Positions 48,481 to 63,760 are shown, counted from the stretch's first letter. The stretch is 64,000 nucleotides of DNA from Heterocephalus glaber (GCF_000247695.1 NW_004624881.1:1843326-1907325); one strand, 5' to 3'. Notes: a model not told the origin generated them from the letters alone. Translations and numbers: made by a program.

Positions 48481-51400
48481 TATGGCACTTCTGGGATGCA
48501 TAGGTTAATGTTTTTCAGTAAATTTAGGTGTTTTCAGTACTAAGCATTCACTTTGGATTTTTTATTTTTTCATGTTTAAGTAGCTTTCACATTTGCTCTC
48601 ACATTTTTCTCCAGGAAGAGCTGCTGGGGGAAATGTCCAGTGAAGCCCTCAGGAATAAGAGCCTTGTGGCCTTGGAGTCCAGGGGTCAGGTGCTTCTCTC
48701 AAAGCCCACCTGACTCTGCAGCTCTCTGAGTCCCAGCCCACCCCTTCTTATTGGCTGTGCTGACCCTGTGTCCCAGTACCCTGAGATGAGGGCCAGACCT
48801 GCTCCTCCAGGGCCCCACCTCACAGAAATTCATTTAAACTGTCTCTGTGACCTCCCCATCAGCTGCAGGCTCCTCTGTCCTGCATTTCAGACCTGTGCAG
48901 TGGCCTCCTGTTGGCAATGTTTTACCCTGCACCAAGGTGGGTGGACGCTGCCAGCCGTGCTGTCCTGGATGCTGTACCCTACTTTGTATGTTCTCAGTGG
49001 GAAGTGGGGAGAAACTATGTCCCTGCTGTGACATTCTCCCTCTAAAAACAGCAGAGACATTTAAAGGTCTCTGTTCCTTGTACACAAAGGTCTTTTGATG
49101 CTGGTGAGTTTGCTCACTGAGTTACTTCTGACTGTCACAGCCCTGAGTGAGCACAGATTCTCCTCAGCTGGGCCACTGTGAGAGCAGGGCACAGGGTCTT
49201 GGGGCAGGATGCATGCCTCCCTGCATCTACCAAGTTGTGCTGTAGCTGATGGTTTTCATAAGGAGCATGCAGACTGCATGTGTGAGAAGAGGCAAGAAAA
49301 AATGACAGAGATGGAAGGAAAATGAAGAAATTTTCTCAAAGCTTCCTGGAAATTAAATTAATGCATGAATAGATTGAGGTTTTGTCTAAACAATGCAAAA
49401 CTTAGGCAAAACTTAAACAATTTAGCAAATCATCCAGGAGCTTGTGCTACACTTAGGCCAATCCTTTGCTTATTCTACAGAAGCCTGTGGAAACTAGGCA
49501 GGGATTTCCAAAGTGAGACCTTCCAGACTGATTCCTCATAGCATTACTTTAAAAATGTCATGTGCAAGGCAATGACTGGCTTTCTACATTACAGGGAGGG
49601 CACAATGAATTTATATTCTTTTTATATTTCTAAAATTCCTATGACTCTATGTCTGCAGTGCATAACTATGCCTCTAATTGTGGGGAGTTGGTGGGTGTAC
49701 AGAACACAGCACAATGCTTTTCACACCCCTTCCCCTCCCTCACTCCTCCCCCTCCATCTCTCCAACCCCTTTTCATGGAGGTCACATCTGAGGAGATAGG
49801 CACGATGGGCTGCAGCACCTGGGCTGCCCATGTCAGGCTCAGGTCCAGTGGAGAAGTGGTGGCCCCACTCCACCTGGAGGCTGCCTGCCCTGGGAAGCAG
49901 ACTGTGGGCTCAGGAACCTACAGTGGGCCTTACAATCTCAGGTTGCAGGAGAGCTGCTGAGCAGGACAACACACATCATCTTTCCTCCACAGTACCTGTG
50001 TGTATAATCCTAGTAAACCCTGCGCTCCTTTAATATCTTTTTAATTTAAGCCAGCCTCAGTTTTGTGAATTGGACTGGTTCAGGACAGCACTAGTTAGAA
50101 GCACAGAAGGGCTACATAAAGAAGGTCTTCCTAGTTTCAGTTTCTCAGTGTAGACCAGAAAGCACCTGGTGATGTATTCACAGTGCCTGGTCCTGGATTC
50201 CTGTCCTGTTTCTCAGATAAGGACACAGGAGACTGGAAAGCTGCAGATGCTCACTCTAAAGTCCCAGAGTTCATGAAAGGCTGCTCTCCCAGATACTTCA
50301 AGCCCAGGTTTATTTTCCCAGTCAGGGGCAAATAAACCCAAAAGTCATTTGCCACAGTGAGGACACCTGCACTGTTCAGGGGCCTGCCTAAAGGTCATGG
50401 GTATTTTTCCTGTCCACCTCCCCCAGGCATAGGATGGACCCCACCAGGAAGAGCAGGTCACCAGGGCCGGCCTTGCTCTGCTCCTGGGCAGTTAGGGTCC
50501 AGCAAAGGGCTCTGTGGCTCACCAAGACAGAGGCTATAAGTCTCTCAAACAGACCAGGTACATGAACATTTTAATATCTAACATTTTATGATTCTATTTC
50601 AATTTGACTTTATTCTAATGATTTCAATTTTTGGAAATATGGAGAAAGATTTAGAAACACAGACAAGAGTTAGTAATATGATTTTACATTTAATTACAAC
50701 ATTGTAAAACCTTATATTGGCCTAGTTTGGCCTAGTTTGAAAACCTCTCACATGAAAATAAGTTGTAATATGTATATGAGTTGAAATTATGTTTCTGATA
50801 TGGAAGCATAAAAGTATTCCAGTGTATCCTGCACTGGAAGCCCATAGCTATAGTCACCTTTATAAATTGAGACATCACATTTTCAAAGGGACATTGCAAA
50901 GATCATCCCATGGAAATATGTAAAACTGGAGAATTTTTGTAGAATTCATAGAGGAATATACATGAGATTTGGAAAGGAAAGGCTGGCACAAAAAAGGATG
51001 AAGGAAAGCAGTAGCCATCTTTATAGTATGAAGGGTTTAGTGTTAAAAAGGGAGAAGATTGCTTCACAGAGATACAGAGATGGGAAGGGACAGGAGGAGT
51101 ACAGAGTAGGTTTGATCCAAGGCAGCACAGAAGTTCCCAGCAGCAGGACTCAGTGATGCAGGAACATGGGTCCTGCTCTTTCACTTGGCAGAAGCCTCAC
51201 CAGTGGTAACCTAGCAGCGGCAAATTGTAAACAGAGTTGACTGTCACTCGATATGAGTGATGTATGGTATTGTGATCATCATAGACCTGCTCCAGGTTTC
51301 CATCCTGCCTTCAAACTGCAGCAATGAGGGAGACAGAATTTGGTAACTGTGGGTGCTCAACCAACCATGAGGATACTTGGAAGTGTCAGCATGGAATGAA

Positions 51401-51879
51401 TGCATGGCCTTCTGCTGGTGTGTGATGTTATGTAATAAACAGTAATAAACCTAGTGAAGCCTGAAAGACTATTTTATTCAATAGTCATGCCATGTTATCT
51501 GATAACTTTTCTTTCTTGGGTACAAATTGCAGGCCAAATATATCAATGCCCCTCAAAGACATGTGGATTTCTTGCAGGCTTAGTTACACTGCATCTATTT
51601 TTTCCTGAAAATTTCCACTAACACTATTTCCTTCAAGTCAGGGGATGTTTGAGCAAAAAGAAAGATTCCAAGTACTATAATGTGCTTGGATTCCCTGGCT
51701 TTATGGACCTGCCAATCAGAAGGGATTTAACACTCAGATTTAGATTTTAAATGAGTATCTGTATTGTTTAAAAGAGAGATTGGTAATTCTCATACATTTA
51801 CCAATAGTGTTGAAAAATCACCATGTGTGTATATCACAGGCATTCTGGTTTGTACTGTATAAAACGTTTTCACCTATAA
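48481..51879. other. Unique intergenic DNA, no gene accepted
   Basis: A GC-richer segment (48600-50540) contains several 60-105-codon frames on both strands with no similarity, start context or splice support, so none is called. A pyrimidine-rich stretch at 49730-49775 resembles 61090-61140. 50541-51879 is AT-rich and unassigned. Confidence 0.5.
49650..49790. repeat. Pyrimidine-rich dispersed repeat, copy 1
   Basis: Follows the pattern GTGCATAACTATGCCTCT, then GGAGTTGGTGGGTGTACAGA, then a C/T-rich tract ending CCATCTCTCCAACCCCTTTT. Similar in order and sequence to 61020-61140, so an unnamed repeat family, possibly the reverse of an L1-type 3' UTR. Confidence 0.4.
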
Positions 51880-52045
51880 ATCTTAATTTCTTATTTAATC
51901 CCTAAAGCAGCCCTGTGTGTTTATTATCTCAACTAAATATACAGATATGAGGCTCAGAGAGCTCGAGGACACTCCAGGGTGACAGAATTAGGTCATGTGG
52001 TGAGCAGGAGAGGATCTCAGGTCATCCAGCTCTGCACTTTGTCAC
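51880..52045 (+). mobile_element. MIR SINE
   Basis: The central MIR core is recognisable: TTTATTATCTCAACTAAATA, GATATGAGGCTCAGAGAGCT (51945-51964), then GTGACAGAATTAGGTCATGT and GGATCTCAGGTCATCCAGCT (52011-52030). An ancient tRNA-derived mammalian SINE, as diverged as expected. Confidence 0.8.
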
Positions 52046-53659
52046 ATTGTGTGTCTACTCCATTGCTGTATGGAAAACTTCCTGTATGGAGGCACAGAAT
52101 CAGTGTGGATGCATCCTTATCATTGATTTCATACCACATCATAGCACAGTGACAGTCCATGCTCAGCAACATGTATAGGTCCATCTTGTTCTCCTCATAT
52201 GAGAGCAGATAATACACAACACCAGATATTTCATTTAGAACTGCAGTTCACATTGTGAGGGCTTCCTGTATGGAAAATTAGACCTTTAATGAACAAAAGA
52301 ACAAAGCTGGTAATCTGCAAAACAGAAGTAGCTCTTCATTCACTAGCTGGAGAAGAAGAAAGACAGCCTGAGATAATAAAATATGTGTAGACAAATAAGG
52401 AGCAAAATAAAAGATAGATACATCGGACGTAGGAAGAAGTTCAAATAATCCCCTAAATTACCCACTCTACTGATTCAAAAATATTTTAAAATCTATGCTA
52501 ATTTGTTTCATTTACACTACTAGTTTCTCTTTGTTCATTGAAAAGAAACTTTCGTGCTATTATGTTTGTTCCTTTTTGTGAGACAGAATCTTTGTCTTGT
52601 ACTTTGAGTAACTGCTTTGAAGATAATGATACAAAGTATATAAACCACTGTTCTCTTATAATTTTGTTATGAAATTTTGTTTTACTTTCACATAATTTTT
52701 TAAAAATTTTAAAACCATAAGGTGTGACTATGGATAGAGAACCTAGAAATGTATTTAAGGATGCCACAACACACATCTGTTCTCTTTGTTTTGAGAACTT
52801 AAGATGGGATACAAGTTAAACCTGAAATATAGACATTGTCAAAGGACTGATACATAGGCCATTCCTCAAACTGCACAGTAGTTTTCCTTCTAAGGCCTGA
52901 TTTACTAGAGTACGTGCATAGCAGACACAAGGTCTTGAGGTTGATCTTCAACATTGCAAATAAGAATAGTCATAAGGCAGAAGATACAGATTATAAATGA
53001 GATAAAATTACACATATTATTACAAAAATGTATGAAACCTGGCACCAATGAGTCTGAAATAATGAAATAAAACAGTAAACATTATTTGCACTCTTAAAAA
53101 TGCAGTTGAGATTATAATATGTGGTGTGAGTTCTCAGTTATGAATATTTTTCACTAATCAAATTAATGATCATACCCAGGTAAAGTTTTCAGTGATTCAC
53201 ATGGTTCACACATGTTATGTGGTGGATGCAGTTGAGGTGTAGCTGTTGTTCTGGGTGTGGGTAGAACACAGAGTGAGCTGACACTGCTGGTCCAGACAAT
53301 GCCGCACTAACAGCCTGACCCCAACAAGACTCTCTGATTTCTGCAACAAAAAAGAGGTTTCCTAGCTCCCTGCTTCCTGAGTTGATCTTGGAGACCAAAA
53401 ATCAACAGATACAAACCACCTCTTAGCACACCTCGGGCATAAAGTAAACTCTTCATAATGCCATCATCACTGTGTTCAATAGTTTTATTTTTTCTGTACA
53501 ATTGACTTAAGTGTTCACAATTTTAGAATATTAGAGAAGCATTAGATTAGCTTGGTCAATTTAGCTCACAGTTTGGAAAATATCTTGTACATATTTAGCC
53601 TTAAAAGGTGAAATAGCATTAATTACTTTTATATAGTGTTCCTGATTTTTATACTTTAA
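52046..53659. other. Unassigned intergenic
   Basis: AT-rich; short frames only (64-92 codons), no element recognised. Confidence 0.5.
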
Positions 53660-53985
53660 CATATCCTAAAATTATATGAAATACAGTACATGAGGCATGT
53701 TGACCTAGATTAATGGAGGAAAAAAGAACAAGTATTGTACAATTCCATTCATATGAGTAATCTAGTACATTCAAATTGAAAGAGACAGAAAACACTGTAC
53801 AGTTGTGCTTGACAAAAGCTTCACAAAGACAGGGAGGGAAAGTTCTTAAAGGATAGAGACTTTCAATTTTGCAAGATGAAGAGAGTTCTGGAGAAGACTT
53901 TTCAATGTGAATGTTCATAGCACTGGTGAGCTCTACACTTAAACCTGATTAACATAGGAGATTTTATTTTAGGGACATTTAACTT
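53660..53985 (+). mobile_element. Ancient L1M-type 3' UTR
   Basis: Resembles the 3' UTR of old L1M elements: ACAATTCCATTCATATGAGT (53739-53758), AAAGAGACAGAAAACACTGT (53780-53799), ACTTTCAATTTTGCAAGATG, and CACTGGTGAGCTCTACACTT (53921-53940). Confidence 0.65.
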
Positions 53986-53999
53986 TAATTTGAAGAATT

Positions 54000-54615
54000 C
54001 TAAAAATTTAAAACAGCTGAAAACACTATCCATGTAATGGGTGAAAATATTGGGAAAATACATATTGAACAAGGAACTGAAAATTAGGCTATATGGAACC
54101 TGTTATAATTCAATGATAAAATCAAAGATCTCAATTAAAAGTAGATGGAATCTAAGTACATAATTTTCCAAGGAAGATTTAGACATATCTGTAAGTCCAT
54201 AGAAAGATACTTCACATGACTTGTCAAACTGAAAGTGTAAGTTAAAGCCAGAATGAGGTAACGCGCCACACCCTGAGGAAGGCATAGATTCTATGGAGAT
54301 ACTAACATGTGGAAATTGAAACTTCCCTCACCTCCTCATAGTAATGAAAATTTGCAGCCATTGTGAAAGTGTGGCAGTTCCTCACATGATTAAGTGTAAC
54401 ATTATCTTTTGACCTCTGAATTCTGTTTCAAGTGAATGATTCCACACTCAAGACAGATAGAAACACCTGTCCACAGGAAAACCTGGTAAAGTAGTGTTTA
54501 CAGTAATTTTATTCATTGTAGACAAATGTTAGGGAGCTACCAAACATCCATCATGACATGATAGATGAACCAATTATGCTATAGCCAACATATGTTCAAA
54601 ACATGCAAGGGGGGA
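54000..54615 (+). mobile_element. Ancient L1 ORF2 C-terminal fragment
   Basis: Order and motifs match the last part of an L1 ORF2: GTAATGGGTGAAAATATTGG (54035-54054), GCAGCCATTGTGAAAGTGTG (54355-54374), GTTCCTCACATGATTAAGTG, GTAATTTTATTCATTGTAGA, ACATCCATCATGACATGATA (54544-54563). Ends where unit C begins. Confidence 0.72.
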
Positions 54616-54639
54616 TTAATCTTTTTAGATTCACTCTAA

Positions 54640-56850
54640 TAAATGACACATTGCCATTAATCACTCTCAGAATACTCCTCCTCAATACTAATACCCTACC
54701 ACCATTATTCCCACATTCTGAAGAAGTTCTGGAAGTCCCCTTTCCAGAGTGTCTCTATGAGGTCTGACCAATATATAGTGACAGCTGCTGCCAAGTGTTA
54801 TCCAGCAAAAAGGCAAGCTTATAAGAACATGACATTGTGCAATATGCATGTCCTCTAGTCTACTTTCTCATACTATCCTCATGCCCAGTGAAACCTCCCA
54901 AGCCTGCTCTTTATTCTCCAGATTCTCAGTAGCATTCTGATCCTGTGAACTCTTAAAGAATCACCATTAAGCTCTGTGTACAGCATTCTAGGGCTTCCTT
55001 AGTGTCCATCTTCAAAACTTTCAAAACTCCTCCAATTAAACCAATTCTAAAACTTATGATCAGACAGAGTCACAGAAATGGCTCCATTCCAAGTCACTGT
55101 TTCCTGCAAGGTCCCTAAATACATGACACCCGCAATTTAAAAGAATAGAGGATTAATTTGGCTCTTAGATTCAGAGGATTCATTCCTTGCTCAGCTGGTT
55201 CCAGAGAAGGAATATCATGGAAAGATTGTAACAAAGCCAGAAAACATATCAGAGAAATAGCATCAGAGAGGAAGGAACCAGGGACCGTATATGGACTATA
55301 AGGATGGACCTCCATGACCCAGCCAGATACATAGAAGTGAGATTAACTAATCACACAGGTGGCTCTCAACCAAGTCAAATTGACACTTAAGATTAATGAC
55401 AGTTTCTCACTTTCAAAAGATTTTCCAAGTATGTTAGCATTGATGCAACTTTCTATCACTGTTATAATTTACCTATTTGGTCCTAGTGTGGAATTTAAAA
55501 TTGATGATGGTATATTGGTTGGATGATTCTTTATACTCTTATTTTCATGTTTATCATAAACATAGTGAGACCACCTGACATGAAATAGAAGGCTCTATAC
55601 AAGCATGCAACACTCTAGTGAGACACAGCCCACAAAGCAGACAATTTAAATGTCTAGGGTGAAGGTAATAACTAAGCAACTGAATGAATTCATGAAGAAA
55701 ATTCATGAATAAATGAAGCAAATGAAAAGACACCCTAAAGGAGCCAAAATAAGGACTTAAATTGTTGACAAATGCAGCCAAGGTATTGGTTTCTTTCAGC
55801 AGAGTTTCCACCACAACAGATGTATTTATCCAGCTACAGTAGGAGGTATTGGCTGCCACTCCTTTCTACCCTGTTCTCCCAACAGATAGTGCAAAACAAT
55901 GTTGTTATTTAAAACAAATTTAGCAAGACAATTGGAGTTTTCTGGCAATAATAGGCTCTGCAATAAGTTGTTAGCCTGTGCTACCCACTATTTGAGATAA
56001 TTTTCTTATTACAATTTTATTTACATATATGCAAAGCCAGCTTAGGAGTATTTTGCAAAAAGATGCCCATTTAGATGGGTTTATATGTAGGGCAAAATTC
56101 ATCTTCATGCTCTAGTGCAATGTAAGAGTTATAGACTAATGTTTTCTTTCAATTAGCTGTAGAGTGGAAATGGTACTAACTGAATCTCTTTCCACTTATT
56201 GTAATATGAACTTACCCACACATATGGTGGATCAATAATTCCTTTACATTTCAAATGTATCCTGGAGATCCACAGTAGAGAGTTTCCTTTGGGACACTTA
56301 GGGCATATGTTTCCACCATTAGGGAAACACTAGATATGTACATATCTGTGGCTCCTTTATTAAAGTATGAGATAAACTTTAATGCTACTGAAGACTACAA
56401 AATCAGGATTATGAATTTGTCTAAGTGTTCCATTGTCTTTCATTTTGTTTTGTTATTCAATTTCTGGCATAAGTTAATTTTTAAATCCTCAATGTAGGTT
56501 TTGCCTACTGCTAAATTAAACCTAGCAGTTTGAAGGTGTGAACATAAATGTCTAACCCTAAAGGACCAAATACTACACTTGATACATCAATGAAATATGT
56601 TAAAATATGAATCAGAGAATCTTTAATATGAAAACACTTCTGAATAATAAGATGCTGTGATGGAGAGGCTCACATCCTGGAAGCAGGTTCCCCAATGTAG
56701 GGGTAACAAGAGATGATAGAATCTTTAAGATGTGCAGCCTATAGAGAGGTAAGGGAGTTATGGAGTAAAATCTTGAGAAAAGATTAATATAGTTCTCACA
56801 GGAATGAACTGTTTAGCAAAAGAGAATGTTCCTTCAAAAGACCAAGTTGC
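54640..56850. repeat. Partial third copy of the duplicated unit (unit C)
   Basis: Matches the left part of units A and B: 54640-54850 with 24400-24600; 54860-55535 with B 26800-27465 (absent in A); 55540-56690 with A 4620-5700 and B 27490-28600; and a remnant of the MLT1-like LTR at 56690-56850. Clearly more diverged than A is from B, so an older duplication. It holds no OR remnant. Frames of up to 101 codons are not shared with A or B. Confidence 0.75.
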
Positions 56851-56958
56851 TGGGACCAGGACCCACCTTATCCCCTTCACTCTCTTCATCTTTAGTCACA
56901 TTTTTCTCTCTTCCTCTCCCTCTTCTTCTCCCCTTCTATGTGATACTGTCTCCCATTA

Positions 56959-59418
<2,460 letters not shown>

Positions 59419-59819
59419 AATTTAATGTACTTGGTATGCTTTATCCATAAAATGAGATATCTCTAGTAGAAAATATCTAATAATGGCTAAGTTAATAAAT
59501 CCATAGAATGTTTTAAGCACTCACATAACTACCAAATGTTTGGCAGAATTGGGGTGTGTGCAGGCCGTGGTTAAGGGGTGCATTAGGAGGCAAGCGTGTG
59601 GCTGTGTCTACAACTAGGACTTGACTCAAAGCAGGGCTGGAGGTTAATGGAGCATTTGAACCATCCTAGCCAGGACAGCTTGATTCCCTAAGTGGAACAG
59701 ATACATTAGGTCCTGTGTCATTCCATCCACCGGGATCAAACAGTGAGAAACAATGTGGCTGCCTGAACAAACCAGCTGAGGAGATTGGCTAAGCAGTGAG
59801 GAGAGCCTAAGTCAAACCT
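59419..59819. other. Unassigned intergenic
   Basis: No gene or known repeat recognised between the L1 end and the simple repeats. Confidence 0.5.
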
Positions 59820-59941
59820 CCTCCCTCTCTCCTCAGTCTGTCTCTCTGTCTCTGCCTGTCTCTGTCTCTCTCTGCCTCTGTCTCTGTCTTTCTCAGTCTC
59901 TGTCTTTCTCATGCACACACAAACACAAACACACACACAAA
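59820..59941. repeat. Simple repeats: (TCTG/TC)n then (CA)n
   Basis: Impure CTCTGTCTCT array to about 59910, then ACACACAAACACAAACAC repeats to 59941. Low complexity explains the Arg/Glu-rich minus frame here. Confidence 0.92.
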
Positions 59942-60542
59942 TATTGAAATCAACACAGTCTTTTGAACAATATGTGATATGTTTAGAAAAAAAATTTGAT
60001 GCATTCAGTTTTGTTCTATTAAACTTTCATAAAAATTCAAGTATCAGACTCTGTGCAGTGTGACTGAATTAAAAACACATCAGTGGTAATTCTTTCAGGC
60101 AGATCACAATTTAGTGAGAGAAGCAGAAGTGCAACACTGAGTTGACATGATATGCATGCAAGAAAGTCAACATTTCCTTGGAAGTACTTTACATGGCTGT
60201 GATGTAATAGATGAAAGAAGGGACGTCTAGCCTAGGAATTGGTGTAAAATTGGCTCACATTATATTTAAATATAGTACATGACATCCTATATTGTCATTG
60301 TTCTCCATAATCAGATATTTGTTTCCTTAAAATAAATTAGTGTTTTAAGTTCTGATAATTTACATGGAGAATAATACACACTAATATAACTTTAGACTGA
60401 ACTGAGTGTTTCTTCCAAGTGATGAATCTTTAGACTTATATAAGGACATGGAGAGACTCTTTGAAATTGCAGGTATACAAATTTCTTAAAAGGGAAGCAT
60501 TCAAAATATTCTTGAAAAAGTTAACACTTAAAATTCTATGGA
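59942..60542. other. Unassigned AT-rich intergenic
   Basis: No frame, RNA or repeat recognised. Confidence 0.5.
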
Positions 60543-60632
60543 GGGCCTGGGATGTACCTCAGAGGCAGCACACGTACCTGACAAGTGCAAGGTCCTGAGT
60601 TTGATCCCCAGTACCAAGAGAAAAAGGAAAAC
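60543..60632 (+). mobile_element. ID-like SINE
   Basis: GGGCCTGGGATGTACCTCAG at 60544-60563 (A-box region), GGTCCTGAGTTTGATCCCCA at 60591-60610 (B-box region), then an A-rich tail. tRNA-derived, diverged from the copy at 63680. Confidence 0.85.
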
Positions 60633-60889
60633 AATATGGAGAGCACATTTTCTGATTAGCCTCTAATCATGAAGAGAAGATATAGGGGGATTTCCAGCAT
60701 TAATACTAATTACAAGGAATATTTGCAACTAGAGGGAGAGAAACAGACAACTCGGGAAAGAGTTGTAGACATGATATATGACAGATTTTCTTCACTTTGA
60801 AGAATTAAGCTCACTGCTTAATATTTCTCTTTAGCCTCAAATGCAGATATTTGTGTTCTGGAAAATCTTTTATTAGTACATCTTTGCTT

Positions 60890-61150
60890 CTATATAATGT
60901 TTTCCTTCCTGTGGGCAGCTGGGGCACATACATACCTCATCTTAATGGCCCTTTCAGCCCCTTTTTCTTCCCTCCCTCTCTCCATCCTTCTCTTAATCCC
61001 ATTCCATTTTTTATATGTTTGCAATACATAATGTTTGCCTTCCTTGGGTGGAGTTGGCACATGCACATAACACATTTTATTTTCTGTTTTTATCCCCTTT
61101 CCCTCTGCTTACCCCTCCATCTCTTGACCCTTTTTGTGAAAACCACCAAC
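60890..61150. repeat. Pyrimidine-rich dispersed repeat, copy 2
   Basis: Two similar blocks in tandem (60900-61005 and 61015-61140), each with a GGGCAGCTGGGGCACATACA or GGTGGAGTTGGCACATGCAC motif followed by a C/T-rich tract. Related to 49650-49790. Family not named. Confidence 0.45.
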
Positions 61151-62050
61151 TCCCGGGTGGCATAGAACATCCAATGTAATAATTCTATCATCCTGGGAGT
61201 TTATTCCAGATCCTTAATGTATGATTGTGTGAGGTCATAAAATACGGCTGAAGAAAGTTTAGCTGCCTCATGGGAGTGTGTATCAGGTGGTGGAAGACAC
61301 CTAGGGAAGTAGAAAATACATTACGGATTTCTCAATAAAGAGGAAATATAGGCATGTAGACAATATGAACTCTATAAAAGTGTAAAATTAAGTAACAGAA
61401 AGAAGAGGAATTAATGAATAGTTGAAATGCTATTATAACTGAACCCATAAAAATAAATGAATTATTCTTCTATTAAGCATTTAATAAAAATTACAATGGG
61501 CCAGAAATTCTGCTAAAAATCAGGATTCCAGTACCAAATGGGCCTGAAATGACTACAGTAAAGTAAATAATTTATTGAGAAAGGAAAACCAGAAGGATAA
61601 TATGGATCCAGGGAGTAAGAGAAAGTTACAAACTTTGAGTAAAATATTAGTTATAGTACCATAAGTTAAGCATTTATATGTGAATTGTGAATGGATGTAA
61701 TGATATATTTGTTTTAACACAGAGATCAAAGACACAGAAGGTGTGAAAAAATTAAGTAAAAATTTTAGGAAATAATATTCAACTATAAATAATATCAACA
61801 CCTATGATTCCCCACAAAAAGAACTACCATAATATAGTTTAATTTTGTAAGAGAACAGAAAATATTAATGTATTCTTGAAGATGTATTGTTTATTTTGAT
61901 TAAATATAGATGATTCATTACATATGAAACATGGATATCTGAAAGTATAAACATATTTTGCTATAACATTTTATTACTTATCACTTTTCCAAACTTGGAC
62001 ACCCCACATTCAATGTCTTTAAGTATAAACATTGTTAAGAAAAAAATCTA
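61151..62050. other. Unassigned AT-rich intergenic
   Basis: Nothing coding; no element recognised. Confidence 0.5.
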
Positions 62051-62134
62051 CTTTTTTTTAGCACTGAGGATCAAACTTGGGACCCTGTGCTTGAGAGGAA
62101 GGTGGCAGAACCACTGAGCTAAATCCCAGACCCA
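62051..62134 (-). mobile_element. ID-like SINE
   Basis: Reverse of the ID core: plus strand AGCACTGAGGATCAAACTTG (62060-62079) and CCACTGAGCTAAATCCCAGA (62111-62130), with a T-run on the left as reversed A-tail. AAGAAAAAA-type repeats on both sides are a possible target-site duplication. Confidence 0.87.
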
Positions 62135-62823
62135 AGAAAAAAGTAATATTCTTTCTCCTAATTTTTACTTATTGCTTTGTTACAGTGGAAGTAGAGCTGG
62201 GAGGGGATGATAGCAAAGGCTCAGGAGGAACTTCTCCCTGGTACGAAGAACTTACTTTTTGAATTAATTCAATAACTATTACCAAACAACTCTTAGGAAT
62301 CAGGCAATGCTCTAGGCATTTGGTTTCCACCAGTGAATAGGGCAAAGGTATTCTAAAAATGTTGGTGGAGAGAATGACAGTGAGGCATAAACCCAGTTTT
62401 TGTTTATTATTTATATGATGGAAAGTAGGGTGAGACAGGCAAACTGTGAAATTGAAACAGGATGGAGGACAAGGAAAGTCAGTGTTCAAGACTTTCAAAG
62501 GTGTGCAGGGTGAGCCCACCACAGGCCACACATGAGAGATAACTGGAGCAAAGTTCACAGAATTCACTCTGACCTTGAGACTCAACATAGAGCCAAGGTC
62601 ATATTCAACATGCTAGCTCTCCTCAGGGGAGGGAAACCCATAAACACCCATGCTGTAAGGCAAGGGATCTCACAAAGTTACCTGAGAGTCTTGAGGATAA
62701 TTAGAAAATATTTCTCACCAGCTCTTATTTCATTTTATAGTTTTATGTAAAAATGGTTGACACATGTGCTTTCTCTTCTTTTTGTATTCATTTTTCAATT
62801 TATACTTTCTTTTTATGTAAAAT
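62135..62823. other. 5' flank of the OR2-like pseudogene, no gene
   Basis: Frames of 72 and 139 codons (62532 plus; 62169-62588 minus) lack any recognisable motif. A TTTTTATGTAAAATATGG context precedes the OR start. Confidence 0.5.
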
Positions 62824-63675
62824 ATGGAAGCAGAAGATGATCCAGAGAATCAGACTTCTGGCAGGGATTTCATTCTTCTGAGACTGTTCTCTTCCTCCCA
62901 CACCAGCCTAGTCTTCTCCTCTCTGTTCATCATTTTCATCCTGACTGTCACAGAATATGCCCTCCTGATCCTGCTCATCCACAGGGACTCCCACCTCCAC
63001 TCCCCGGTGTACTTCCTGCTCAACCCCCTCTCCTTCATAGACATCTTGCTCATCTCCAACATCATCCCCAAAGTGATCACCAACTTCCTGTCTGGTACCA
63101 GAACTATCTCCTCTGCATGGTGTGGATACCAGGTCTTCCTGTATGTCACCTGGCTAGGTGACAAGTGCCATCTCCTGGCTGCCATGTCCTATGTTTGCTA
63201 CATGGCCATCTGCCACCCCCTGAGCTATGTCATGCTCATGAGTGACAGTGTCAGTGTGCTCCTGGCTGTGGATCCCTGGCTGGTGGAGACCCTCAACTCC
63301 ATAGTCCACAAGCCTAAGAGATCTACATTCCCTTCTGTGAGCCTAGGATTATCGATCACCCCTTTCTCCATGATCTCTGTATCTTAGGTCAAAATTCTAC
63401 ATATAGTCTTGCAAACCAAATCCTAAGAGGCCAGAATATAGTCCTTTTCCACCTGTTCCTTCCACATGGCTGTGGTTGTCATGTACTATGGGCTCCTTAT
63501 TTTCACATACATGAGACCCAAATCCTACCACTCTCCACACCAGGATAAGTTCCTGGCTGTATTCTACACCATCCTCACACCCACCCTCAACCCTGTCATC
63601 TACAGCTTCAGGAATAAATATGTCCTGAAGGGCATGAAAAATATGTTCAAAAGTAATTTTCATCATAAAAATTAG
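62824..63675 (+). pseudogene. Olfactory receptor pseudogene, OR2-like (OR2T-type)
   Basis: The start at 62824 gives MEAEDDPENQTSGRDFILL with an N-glycosylation site (NQT) in the N-terminal tail. Kept: LHSPVYFLL (TM2), the TM3 region with LLAAMSY and MAICHPLSY, TM6 HMAVVVMYYG and TM7 PTLNPVIYSFRNKYVLKGM. Changed: the TM1 GN motif reads EY and DRY reads VCY, so G-protein coupling residues are gone. The region from extracellular loop 2 to TM5 is shortened, with a shifted frame at about 63335 (FCEPRIIDHPF lies in another frame) and stops at 63385, 63433 and 63448. Total length is about 850 bases against about 930-950 usual. It ends five bases before an ID SINE. Confidence 0.92.
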
Positions 63676-63679
63676 GTAG

Positions 63680-63760
63680 GGGGCTGAGGAGATAGCTCAG
63701 TGGCAGAGCACTTGCTTAGCATACACAAAGTCCTGGGTTCAATCCCCAGTACCACAAACA
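63680..63760 (+). mobile_element. ID SINE directly after the OR pseudogene
   Basis: GGGCTGAGGAGATAGCTCAG (63681-63700), AGAGCACTTGCTTAGCATAC, GGTTCAATCCCCAGTACC and a short A-rich tail. The best-preserved ID copy here. Flanks AAAAATTAGGTAG (63667-63679) and AAAAATGAGGTAA (63760-63772) look like its target-site duplication, which includes the OR stop codon. Confidence 0.93.

Noticed and set aside
48500..50540. GC-richer segment with several 60-105-codon frames, considered as a degenerate gene or exon cluster
   Set aside because: No protein motif, no consistent splice-site pairs and no repeat match that I could support.
59736..59936. Minus-strand Arg/Glu-rich frame
   Set aside because: Produced by CT and CA simple repeats.
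62169..62588. A 139-codon minus-strand frame upstream of the OR2-like pseudogene
   Set aside because: No motif, a Ser/Pro-rich composition typical of chance frames, and it overlaps ordinary flanking DNA.
60543..63760. ID SINEs considered as tRNA genes
   Set aside because: They keep A/B-box-like stretches but lack a cloverleaf-forming sequence and have A-rich tails, as in tRNA-derived SINEs.
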